DNA of 64,000 nucleotides, from assembly GCA_023974075.1 (NCBI GenBank), contig CM043785.1, positions 26,066,622-26,130,621 of the forward strand, written 5' to 3'. Within the stretch, counting starts at the first letter, position 1. Each line of letters starts with the position of its first letter. The notes below the pieces were generated by a model. That model ran no database searches, was not told the DNA's origin, and was given only the letters and a program-made list of their open reading frames with translations. A program made the translations under genes and the position numbers. This DNA comes from Chaenocephalus aceratus (Eukaryota > Chordata > Actinopteri > Perciformes > Channichthyidae). Shown piece after piece: positions 16,119 to 28,000 of the stretch.

Positions 16119-17745
16119 CATGCGTGTGTGTGCATGTGTGTGTGAGTTTAAGCTCATTCTGCTTCCTTGCAGCGCTATAAGCTATAAGGTTGAGTTATAA
16201 ATGCATCATACGGGAAAGCATGAACACTTTCAACAATCATTGTTTGATTAGTTTTTTTGCAGCAATCACGGCTTCATTATCCCTTTTGTTGGGCCTGGGG
16301 CTAACATAATCTGCGGGCTCTAGTGGGCCCTTCCACACACGTTTCCCCATCCAAATCTTTGTCCCAAAAGCTAATAAATTGTCCTATGCTGAAAAACACC
16401 AATTCCACAAGTTTGAAGTATCTTGGTTTGATTAAAAAAAAAAATCAAAAGGTGTTGTATCAACTTTGGATATCAAAGTCACATTGCTGGGAAGTACGAA
16501 ACAGCTGTCTGAAAAATACTTGGGGTCATGGAGTTTAAAAGGTATTATTCAGTCCATGGTGTTTAGCAAGATGCTTTTGAGTTGAAATATGGGAATTAGG
16601 GTTTTTGGAGCTCAGGATATCGTGACCACTACTGCTTTAGTTTTTACCTTGTCTTTTTCGAATCAGTCTCTTACAATATCAACTAAAAAGGCCCTTTATT
16701 TAAACATTCTTCCCCTACACTGATGAGGCATCCAAAACAAATTACTAGTTGCACTGCTGTAGTTTTAAAAGCTATGCTTGTAGACTTCTGGAATTTGTCC
16801 AAACATTTACTGTGAGTTACAATGTTTGTATCTAGGTGCAGAGCTCACGTCTGATCTGTCAGATCAATGTCTGCCTGAGAAATAATGGTTCAGCAGTGTT
16901 CAATTAGTTAGAAAGCAGTGTGACTCCCTCTGCCCTCCTCAATCTCCTTCTATTTCTCCAGATTACATAACATCACTAGGCATTGACATCTTCTTCCTCT
17001 CCTCCCTCTCCCCTCCTCTTCCTCTTCTGGCTTCCTATACAAGAGCAGGAGACAGACAACAGTGGTACTTATGGAGGCCAAGAAGTCATGCAAATTAACG
17101 TCAGTCAGCATTAGTATTTTTTGGCCCTCCAGAGCCCCTGCAGGGAGGAGGTGTGGGGCCAACTGAGCATAATTGGGCCTCAGCTGATTAGTGAAGAGGG
17201 GTTCATAAAGGAGAGAGGGGTGGGGGAGATGCTGAAGAGATATTAGGAGTGAGAGAGCAGGGCCTTTAAATCAAACAGAAGGAGGAGAAAGAGAGAAGCT
17301 GACACAATAGAGAAAAAGGATAGCGCGGAGTGTGCTTATACACGTGTTGCATATTCATGACTGCTGCTGTGTTTGCATTCCCACTCTCTGCCATCTTTGC
17401 TCTGTTTCTGCTTTATACTGTTAACTGAGAGTGCATTTGTCCTGCATTAATACCATGTTATGTGTTTCGTATTAATTTAAAATGGATTACTCCGTTTATA
17501 GGGTCTAATTACATAGATTTTTTCATAATTCCTATTAAGTTATGATAACATTTTACTCACCAAGCATATAGAGATTTGGGGATGTTGGAACATTCACTTA
17601 AAAGAAGGGCACTTTCTCTGACATTTTGTTGTTTAATATTGAATAATCCATTACTTGCACAATAATATCCTGCATTCTATTTGTTATTGAAAAGTTGTAT
17701 TTCCACATGTATATTTTCCACATCCACGTATATATATATATATAT
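16113..17745. other. non-coding interval with a possible conserved regulatory block
   Basis: No exon was recognised. The part from about 16920 to 17300 contains homeodomain- and POU-like words: an octamer ATGCAAAT at 17088-17095, CATAATTGGG and CTGATTAGTG. It looks denser in binding-site words than its surroundings. Conservation cannot be judged from one sequence. Confidence 0.35.
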
Positions 17746-18005
17746 TAGGGCTGTCAGTCGATTAAAATATTTAATCGCGATTAAAGGGAAATGGAAACAC
17801 TTTTCAAACTGCTTTCCATGCGACAATATTCCCATTAGGAAATGTATTTATCTAGTCTATTTCCAATGTAAACGATCGAGATACGCGAATTTATTTTTTG
17901 AAATACGTGCCTAATGACCATGGGCGCTTCCATTGCTCCGGGACTTTCCCAGTGACGTCACTGAGTGGGTACGGCTTCCTGGGCCAAAGCTCAATAACAA
18001 ACAAC

Positions 18006-18276
18006 ATGGCGTGCAATGCACCAGTAGTTTACATTACAAGGAAACGGTCGTCGTCAGGAGTTTATTGTATTGCCCCAGGCTGCACAAATGGATTTTATAC
18101 GAAGAAGGAAGAAGTACATTTCCATAGGCTGCCACTAACGGATGAGAAGCTGCTCAAAGCATGGGTTATTTCCATGAAACGGTCCGCCGCTGAATCAGTG
18201 CAGCGAACACTTTAAAAATGACGATTATGTCCACAAAATGAGGTTTTATGAGTCTGGATGCCTGGATGCATCACCA
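18006..18276 (+). pseudogene. THAP-type zinc-finger fragment, frameshifted
   Basis: From ATG at 18006 the frame encodes MACNAPVVYITRKRSSSG and then GVYCIAPGCTNGF, EVHFHRLPL and LLKAWV. A shift follows, then CSEHFKNDDYVHKM and FYESGCLDA. This is the C2CH THAP DNA-binding fold (CxxxGC...HFHRLP...W...CxxHF), as found in THAP proteins and P-element-type transposases. The order of landmark residues is complete, but the reading frame breaks near 18198-18202, where two bases appear to be missing before the CSEHF codons. No downstream body follows: after CLDA the plus frame runs into sequence that reads as a different protein on the other strand. It is therefore a broken captured fragment inside the TIR element. 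Confidence 0.75.
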
Positions 18277-18581
18277 CACAATTGTTACATGTACACCAAT
18301 CTGTGTTGTCCATTCGTCCCGGGTTTTGAGCAACATCTTCTTCCTCTGAGACCGAGTCGGTACTGCAACTGGTGGTCCCACTCAGCGAGTTCAGAACCGT
18401 CTGTACTTTCGGCGGATTCCGGATCGTATGCCACTCTATTCGACCGAATCGGTTCATAAGCATAGTCCATGGGATGCCTGGTAACTGTAGATGCTTCCAC
18501 ATCAATGTCATCTCCCGACGAATAGTCAAATTCATCGTTCAAAACGTCCATCTCATTGCAAAACTCCTCCATCGCTGCCAT
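18276..18581 (-). pseudogene. fragment resembling a P2X7 C-terminal-domain protein, frameshifted
   Basis: From ATG at 18581 (minus) the frame reads MAAMEEFCNEMDVLNDEF, an acidic stretch and DYAYEPIRSNR. A second minus frame continues with TDSVSEEEDV and NTDWCTCNNCVVM. The order acidic leader, YEP, then NTxWCTCxNC resembles fish proteins carrying the cysteine-rich cytoplasmic domain of P2X7 receptors. That similarity is from memory and is modest. Two frames are needed, so it is broken. The fragment stops about where the opposing THAP fragment stops, near 18276, giving a tail-to-tail chimera. Each partner has TGACGTCA a short way upstream of its ATG (about 17953 and 18637). Confidence 0.45.
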
Positions 18582-19074
18582 ATCTGCTACGTTGTGTTGA
18601 CTTCCGGTATGGATACTCGGAGCGAAGACCCATCCAGTGACGTCACCATTTGGGACTCCCCTAATGGCGGCGGCCTGGTCCCGGAATTCCCCACCCGGCC
18701 GGCGGATAATTAATTTTCTTTTGGCGAGTAATATCATATACAATAAATATTACGATCAATATCCATTGTAAAATGAATAAACTACCGGAATATTATAGCT
18801 GTAATTGGTGTTTCCTGATTGTCCATAGTTAATCGCTATTAATCGCAAATTAATCGCACATTTTTTATCTGTTCTAAATGTACCTTAGAGGAATATTTTT
18901 CAAGTTTTTAATACACTTATCAACATATGAGTGGACAAATATGCTTTATGCTAATGTTTATTATCATTTGAACAATGACAAATATTCTCATGAATATTAA
19001 ACACAACAACCTCTGAACATTACAAATATTCGCCTCAATTCAACCTGGAACCTCTCTCATACAATACAAATGGG

Positions 19075-19179
<105 letters not shown>

Positions 19180-19819
19180 GGATCGTTGGAGCTATGTGCA
19201 ACTCAAGGCATATGCTCGAACGGGAGCTGCCTGGACGCTGCAATCATGAGTGTGCTGACTTCTCCTACAATGTCCCACTGTCTGGCTTCCTGCATAAAGT
19301 CAAGTGCTCGGTGCAGTTGTGGCGAAATGTCGCTCCTCTGTTTTCATTTAAACAGCTCCTTATATCCGTTAGCGCAGCTAGCTAGCACCAGATGCTAACA
19401 ACAACAACAATGCACGTAAGGTCTCTCTCTCGCTCGCTCGGGCCACACATACACACACCCTCCCGGTCCTCCCGATGGCCAGTCGGTGCCGGCCGGTGAG
19501 CGTGGAAGTGTGGTCTGCCACAAGCGGGCGGCAGGAGCGGGGCTGTCAGCAGATGGTATTTTAAACTCGATGCGCTCTGAAACTACGGGGCGTCCGAGGA
19601 AAAAAAATACACATGCGTTAATCGCGTTAAAATAATTAGTGGCGTTATTTATTTATTTTTGCGTTAACGCGTTATTAACGCGTTAACTTGACAGCCCTAA
19701 TTATAATATATGATATGATAATTACATTTTAGTTTTATTCATTTCTTATTTCATAGTTTCTCATTATTATTATTTTTATCGCTCATCTTATTTTTGATTT
19801 TATTAATCTGTGTGAATCT

Positions 19820-19915
19820 GTGCTGTCCTGTTTTTCACTCTCACCCTGTTGCCGTTTGAACTACTGAATTTCTCCACGGGATTAATAAAGGTCCATCTTA
19901 TCTTATCTTAATGTA
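19820..19915 (+). mobile_element. 3' tail of a fish non-LTR retroelement
   Basis: The sequence GAATTTCTCCACGGGATTAA then TAAAGGTCCATC and a (TTATC)n end is the familiar 3' terminus of fish LINE/SINE copies, which end in short TATCT-like repeats. Only the tail is visible. Confidence 0.6.
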
Positions 19916-20089
19916 TAAGTTCATTTACTTCAATCTACTGTACTGTGTAAAAACACCCCAACAATATTAGAAGAAATATACTGCATAAAGCAAACTATAT
20001 ACTTTATTTGATCTAAAATATTGATGTTTTTTCATTATAGTAGCTTGTGAAAACCATACAGTAACAAATAAGTGATTAAATGCTACTGT

Positions 20090-21108
20090 ATTCAGTCCTG
20101 CCAATCCCACGTCTTATTCCGTTGGAGCTCCCGCCGTCACCTATCTCGCCGGGGGTCCTGCCAACTCCTGGTCCTCTTCCGTGGGGGATCCTCCCGAAGC
20201 CTGTCCCACCGGCTCCGGTTCCTGTCCGGCCGACACCGGGTCCTGCCCGGCCTCCGGAGCTGTCTGGTCTTCACCCTCGAGCCCGGCCCCCTGAGAGCCG
20301 CTGTCTTCGCCCTTGAGCCCGGCCCCCTGAGAGCCGCGGTCTTCGCCCTTGAGCCCGGCCCCCTGAGAGCCCGGCCCCCTGAGAGCCGTGGTCTTCGCCC
20401 TTGAGCCCGGCCCCCTGAGAGCCGCGGTCTTCGCCCTCGAGCCCGGCCCCCTGACTTTCCCGGCCGCGGTCCTCTCCCTCGGGGCCAACCCCCTGACTCT
20501 TCCTGCCGCGGCCCTCGCCCTCGGGCCCGGCCCCCTGACTCTTCCTGCCGCTGCCTTCGCCCTCATGCTCGGCCCCCTGAGTTTGCCGGCTGTGGCCTTT
20601 GCCCCACCATGGACTCTGCCTTGCCCCCGGGCCGTCCGCCCGAGACCCCCACCTTGGACTATTTCTTGCTCCCGGGCCGTCCGCCCGAGTCCCCCTTCTC
20701 GGCTTCTGCCTTGCCCCCGGGCCGCCCGCCCGAGATCCCTTCCGGGTCCTCCACTGTGCTCCTGGGCTGTCAGCCCAAAAACCCGTCCTCCAGACCCCCT
20801 CCACCCACCCTGGTGGCCCTAGTTTTGTCTGGTCCTTCTTCCTGTGTTTTTCTGAATTGTCTGATTATGTTTACCTGTCGCCCTTGTGTTTCTCCTCCCC
20901 TGCCCGGCTGTTTCTCGTCTTGTGATTACCCCTCCCTGTATTTAGTCTGGTCTCGGTCAGTGTTGGTTCGTCTTTTGTTTGTGACTGAGTTCACCGGTGA
21001 GAGTTCTGTTTTGTCCAAGTTATTTTTATTTATCCTTGAAATAAAGGCATTTTTCAGCGTTATCTGCATTTGGGTCCTGCTTGCTTCACTCACCGTAACA
21101 CTAATTCC
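20090..21108 (+). mobile_element. GC-rich proline-rich tandem-repeat segment, probable retroelement remnant
   Basis: This is a sharp island of GC-rich DNA in AT-rich surroundings. From 20279 to about 20583 a 36-base unit (GAGCCCGGCCCCCTGAGAGC plus 16 bases) repeats about eight times with decay, and related CCCGGGCCGYCCGCCCGAG units follow to about 20740. Plus-frame translation is Pro-rich (PGPLRAAVFALE). The minus frame gives GAGLKGEDRGSQ 12-residue repeats. The 3' part carries AAATAAAGGC and ends CTGCATTTGGGTCCTGC...CACCGTAACA, reminiscent of fish LTR retroelement ends. There is no RT, integrase or protease. Retroelement assignment is inference; a degenerate cellular repeat gene is the alternative. 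Confidence 0.4.
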
Positions 21109-21721
21109 TGCAGAAACCTTATTTGTATATATCATTATTTGTATTTAACTTAAAAAATAATGAACAATTATGTTTTAATAACGTTTAAATTCCAAGTTTG
21201 TATGAAATAAAACTAAATTAATTGAAAAACCAAATTATATATCTGAACTACATTATTTGTACAACGTAAAAAGATGGAAAACACTGTATTTATACTGAGT
21301 GATGTAATGTGAACTTGTCTGTTCTGCGGGTGGCAGAACAGACCTGAATCCAGTAGACTCCTCAGAATGACTAGAGATCTTCTCATAGTCCAAAATAGTT
21401 AACAGGCACAGCAGAATCCCGATATGGGCCATTTTCCCAGACCAGCACACAGAATCCGCGATGTTCCTGGAGCAAAATCAGCACAGCAGCAAAGGACAGA
21501 CGAAAGCAGCAGCGTGGTATCCCCGGGGTGAAAGCAGGCCTCTGCAACAGCAGAACCAGGACAGGTGGAAAGCAGGCCCCAGCCGTGGTAAAATCCTCCT
21601 CCGCACAGCAGCACATGCCCGGTAGAAGCAGGCCAAGCCCGAAGCGTGGATTCACTCCGTCTCTCCGCGACGAATCCGGGGTAAAAACCTCTCCAGTGCA
21701 GCCTTACTCTACAGGTGGGAG

Positions 21722-21855
21722 CAGGCCTCCGTAGATCGCAGATCGCAGGCAGCAAACAGGTGGAGCCGCTCCGTCTCTTCGCGACGAACAGGCCTCCGTA
21801 AATCGCAGATCGCAGGCAGCAACAGATGGAGCCGCTCCGTCTCTTCGCGACGTCT
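21722..21855. repeat. 67-base tandem duplication inside a complex repeat
   Basis: Two adjacent units starting CAGGCCTCCGTA at 21722 and 21789, with only a few differences, each containing ATCGCAGATCGCAGGCAGCA and CCGCTCCGTCTCTTCGCGAC. A decayed partial unit lies at about 21633-21680. A higher-order match links 21679-21733 with 21859-21911 (both contain ACAGGTGGGAG). The long minus open frame across 21399-21983 follows from this GC-rich repetition and matches no family I know. Confidence 0.8.
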
Positions 21856-22154
21856 CCGGAGGAAAAACACCTCAGTACAGCCGTACTCGACAGGTGGGAG
21901 TTGGCCTCCTTTGCTGTTTTCGGATCAAAAGTTGTGTTCAAGGGCAATACGACGCATATAAACGCTGCTGAAGGTTCATCCAATGTCTCTGTGTCACTTT
22001 GAAATGATTACTGATAATCCATCATGATTATATGATGGATTAATAGTAATATTGTTACAGTCTACACTCAATCAGGTAAAGAAACACAAATTATTCAAGT
22101 AAGTTTTATTTGGGTCCACTGTAATTGCCTTATCAATATACAGTGTGTATATAT

Positions 22155-23112
<958 letters not shown>

Positions 23113-23120
23113 GTATATTT

Positions 23121-23223
23121 AAGCAATAGCTCACGACAGGCCGTGGCTTCGCGTCGGGCCGAACCACGCCCCTTAGCTGTGATATAATGAGCATATATCA
23201 CGGCCTGAAGTGAGCTATTGCTT
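23121..23223. repeat. hairpin-forming short element
   Basis: AAGCAATAGCTCAC at 23121-23134 is exactly complementary to GTGAGCTATTGCTT at 23210-23223, with further pairing of GGCCGTG and CACGGCC inside. It directly abuts the right target duplication of the preceding TIR element. Probably a small MITE or the end of the next element; family unknown. Confidence 0.7.
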
Positions 23224-23860
23224 TTATAAAACGGTTACCAAGTGTGGCAATATGAAGAAAACAAATACACACTCTAATTTAAATAGTTTTTATTAGTAAA
23301 TAACGATGTTCAAAATAAAATAGTCCCTCCGTTGCCTTCTGCGCGAAACATAGTGCGAGGTGGTTGCTATGCAACAACACTAACAGCAAGCGAACATATT
23401 AGACAGAGAGCGTTGATCAATTATTTGGCTATTTATTTACATTCATTTGTATGTTGCACCCACTGAAAAGCTGTCCAGCATCAGTAGCATGGCTTACGTG
23501 GTTACTTGTTGAGGTTGTTAGGCTGTTGCTTGGCGTGGTGAGAATATTGCTCCACTTTCTCCGGTCCCCGAGATTTGGCTTCCAGTAGCTCTAGAGAGAG
23601 CTTTCGCACCTGTGGCCACTAACGGTCATAATTGCTCTGCTTTGTTTCAAAACCCGCATCAGAAAGCTTTTGATGGTACTTTTCCAGTTGGTGTACCTGC
23701 TCTTCACGTAGCTCTGCATGTCGTCGTTTAGGTGCTTTTTTTTCTGGAGATAGGCACTCCTCAATCCACTCCTCCATAGTAAGACCCCCCGGAGGTCGAA
23801 GTTAATCTTAAATGTTTCCATCTTATGCTTTGTAAGTTTGTTTCGTAACGGAAGAAATGT

Positions 23861-24341
23861 AAATATATTTATAAAACTGACAAGTCAAATCAAGCAATCT
23901 GATTGGCCGATAGTGTTTTTGCGGATCTCTTTGATTACAGATTTGAAAACATCGTTGCTTGCTTTAAAAGTAGCTCAATTCATGATGTCAGACCTTGGAA
24001 AGTATCTAGATATCCCTGCCCTTATGCCAAAGGAACTGCACACTGAATATGTCTTGCCGTTTGATGTGTATGTCTGGACCGCTGCGTAAAAAGGAGGGTT
24101 TCTGCCCCGTTACTTCTCCGCTGCTTTCTTGTTCCAGTATGAAAAGCAAACTTTTTGCTTTTGCTTTTCAGCCCAACGGTATACAACGGTATACTGTTTT
24201 TCTCAGACGCGGAGGGATACTGACTTGTTGTGAAAAGTAATTTACAATTCTACCCGTGGTATACGCTCAGTATATCACGGCTAAGAACCAATCAGATTGC
24301 TTGATTTGACTTGTCCGTTTTATAAATATATATATATTTAG
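23861..24341. mobile_element. MITE-like element with long terminal inverted repeats
   Basis: The left arm (about 23861-23907) contains GACAAGTCAAATCAAGCAAT followed by CTGATTGG. The right arm (about 24288-24341) is its near-perfect reverse complement, including the outer TTTATAAAAC block. The arms are about 45 bases or more, and the interior is about 380 bases without a recognisable transposase. The same TTTATAAAACGG word occurs at the end of the neighbouring hairpin, so the two may be parts of one larger composite element. Confidence 0.75.
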
Positions 24342-25015
24342 AATGTGTAAATATAGGCCTAATATGGTTTTATTGTTTATGTATCTACTGTACGCCTCTT
24401 ATTTATTGTCACCCAAACACATGGTTTATCACACACCACCCAATGCAGGATTGTTTTCTAATTTAGTTGAATTTACTGCAAATCTATTTGTATTTATTAT
24501 TTGATCATTATTCAAAGTTGTTGAGGATAAATAACAAGAGGTGTGCATTGTGTCTCATGGCATGGGTATGCGCATGTTAGTATATATAATATATATACTG
24601 TAAAACACTCTGTTACTGTTAGGGTTGTTAAATGTTCATATCCCACCAGATTAGGAGACAGATTTCCCTTTGATAGAGATTCAGAATATTTCTTGCTATA
24701 CCATACTGTATATCCTATTTATTTATATTCACTGTTTATGTCTACTGTATGTTTTTTTATAATTATGTTCAATGTGTTACTTTTATGAAATCTTGAATAT
24801 ATATGCAGCGAGGAATTGTTTCTTTCCCAAGGTTTGATTCAACTTTCGTGCTACTGGTGTTTTTCAGCGCTATTTGCTGTGACTCAGTTTTAAATGTACC
24901 TTTTACGATCAACATGACCTTTGACAAAAAATGTATTTGGTCCCTTACAGTAAAAGAAAAAAATACCAACATATACAAAAAAAGATGATGTTATTCAGCC
25001 ATGACAGGCTTACAT

Positions 25016-28000
25016 TTAATCAAGACAAGGAAAAGCAACAGCACATAAATCACGGTATTTCTCCTTTGCATGTTGTGGCATCCCAACAGGTGGAGGGCAC
25101 AGGGTGACAGGGTCCACATCTGGTACAGAAAAGCTGAAGTTCATCACATCTGGTTGCTCTTTCTGATGAGTGAATCCAGAGTGACGCTGTTTGGACGGTT
25201 CGGTGTCATCATCCAGGGAAGGAAACATAACGCCCTGTCCGTTTTGGTGTTTCTTTACACCATTGTTCCATTTGTAGAACCCAGAGTCAGTAGGAGAAGA
25301 TAGTGGAACTTGATGTTGCTGTAAACTGTCCACATCTGGTAACGAAAACCTGAAGTTCATCAGATCTGGCTGCTCTTTCTCACGAGTGAATCCCATGTGA
25401 CGCTCTTCAATGTCATCATCTACTGATGGAAAGTTGATGCGTTCTACATTTTGGTGTTTCTTTACACCATTTTTCCCTTTCTTGAACACAGTGTCAGTAG
25501 GATGTTGCTTGAAAGTGTCCAAATCTGGAACAGAAAAGATGAACTTCATCAGATCTGGTTGCTTTTTCTGATGAGTGAATCCCATATGACGCTGTTTAAT
25601 GACATCATCTACTGAAGGGAACATGATGCTTTGTCCATTTTGGTGTTTCTTTACACCATTGTTCCATTTGTAGATCCCAGTGTCAGTAGGAGAAGATAGT
25701 GGAACTTGACAGTGCTGTACTCTGTCCACATCTGGAACCGAAAACCTGAAGTTCATCAGATCTGGTTGCTCTTTCTGACGAGTGAATCCCATGTGACGCT
25801 GTTTTGATGGTTCACTGTTCCCCTCCAGGGAAGGGAACATGATGGTTTGTACATTTTGGTGTTTCTTTACACCAGTGTTCCCCTTTCCGAACACAGCGTC
25901 AGTAGACAGAGGCAGTGAAACCTCTCGGGTCATCGGTTTGGACGGTTCAGGGTCGTCATCAAGTGAAGGAAACCCAATGTTTGGCCACCCCGGGTTCTTC
26001 TTCTTATTAGTGTCACCACTTTCCCACACATCATCATCAGGTGCAGGTACTGTAACATCAAAAGCCCTAGTCACTGAGTGGCACCAGACATGCCACTTCA
26101 TCGTCCAGAGAAGGAAACCCTATGACAGACACATGAGGGTACGTCTTCTCATTGCTACTCCCTTTGTCCAACTCACTAGGAAGTGGCCTTTGAGCAGGTG
26201 TAACTTCAGGACGCAACAGGTTAGGACACTTTGGGTCTTCATCCAAAGAAGGAAACCCAATACGTGTTACATCTGGGTACGTCATCCCTTGAAAGTGACT
26301 CACATGGCATGCAGCATCCAAACGTTCAGCGCTTTGATTCAGTGGGACATCACTAGCCGTTACACTGAGAGGCTGGGACATCAGACATGTCACCTCATCG
26401 TCCATAGAAGGAAATCCTGTGACAGACAAATCAGAGTATGTCATGTCATCGCTGATCCCCTTGTCCAACTCAACAGGTGGGGGACTTGGTGGAGGCAACA
26501 TGTCCGGACATTTTGGTTCGTCCTCCAAAGAAGGAAACCCAATACTCTTCAGATCTGGGTAATTCTTCTCTTGGAAGAGTCCAATGTGACATGCAGCATC
26601 AGCAGGTGCAGGGCTTGGAGGCTGAGGAACATAACTAGCTATCAGTTTGAGAAGCTGGGTCATCAACGAGGCAAACTCATCGTCCAGAATGACGTCTTCA
26701 AAGTGACTCACATCACAGGCCGGTGCAGGGCTTGAAGTCAGAGGGACATCACGAGACATTTGACTCAGAAGCTGGAAAATCAGACATGCCAATTCATCAT
26801 CCAAAGGGTCAGGGTGCGTCTTCTCAATGCGGATCTGCCCGGCCAACTCGATAGGTGGAGGTCTTGGAGGAAGTGGAGCTTGTCCAAAAGGCTGGCTCAT
26901 GAAACAGGCAACCTCATCATCCAGAGAAGGAAACCCAATACTTTTTAAATCTGGGTATTTCTTCTCTTCAAAGTGTCTCACATGACATGGAGCATCAGCA
27001 GGTGTAGGGCTTGGAGTCAGTGAAAGATCACAAACCTTTTCTCTGTAAGGCTGGTTCATAAAACAGGCTACCTCATCATCCACTGAAGGAAACCCAATGT
27101 CTTTTAGATCCAGGTTCTTCTTCTCAGGAGTGCTTCCTTTGTGCAGCACATCAGGAAATGGATTTGGAGGAAGTGGAATCTCATGAGGCAACACATTGGG
27201 ACGCTTTGGGTTGGTGTTTTCATCCAAAGAACGAAACCCAATGCTTTTCAGAATCTTCTCATGACAGTGAAGCATATAAAGGACAGCCTCGATAGGAGGA
27301 GTACTTGGAGGCAGTGGAATATCACAAGCCATTACACAGAGAGGCTGGGTCGTAAAACTGGCCAGTTCCTCATCTAGAGAAGGAAACCCGATGGTTTTCT
27401 GATCTGGGTACTTCTTCTCATGAGTTTTGCTCTTGTCCAACACAGCAGGTTTAGGATTTGGAGGCAGAGGAACATCACAAGCTGTCAGATTGAGACGGTA
27501 GGACCTCAGAGAGGCCACTTCATCGTCCAGAGAAGGAAACCCTATGTTAGATGAATGCAGAGAAATCTTCTCATGGCTGATGTCAGCAGGTGGAGGGCTC
27601 GGAGGCAGTGGGACCTCCTCAGCGAGGCAGTGCACAACGTGTTTCTTTGGCTGATGTTGAAAGCTGCACGAAATCCAATAAAGACATGCTTAATGTCCAA
27701 AAATCATTTTCAAACCTTTATTATAAAACTATTATGTGCTCAAGATGACATCTTACACATTTTATATTTTGAATAATTTGAAGTCTAACCCAAAACTTAC
27801 CTGTCTGTTTTATTACAAGGACCCGCCTTATTGTGCGTTTTCCTGATGCGTGACCCAGAGCCTCTTTGGTAGAGGTGATGGTCATTTGCCTAAGAAAAGA
27901 TTATGTTTGTGTTTGTTCATTTGTGTTTTGAAATGGTTTCAAGTATAGGAGTAAATCATTTCACATTTAGCAGTTGTAAATATTTTTTTATGGGCATGTG

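Noticed and set aside
21399..21983. 194-codon minus-strand open frame
   Set aside because: Follows from GC-rich tandem repeats with a 67-base unit. The translation repeats AKRRSGS phrases and resembles no family.
25839..26735. 298-codon plus-strand open frame
   Set aside because: Antisense shadow of the minus-strand repeat-protein exon, whose repeats keep the opposite strand open. It has no independent coding signal.
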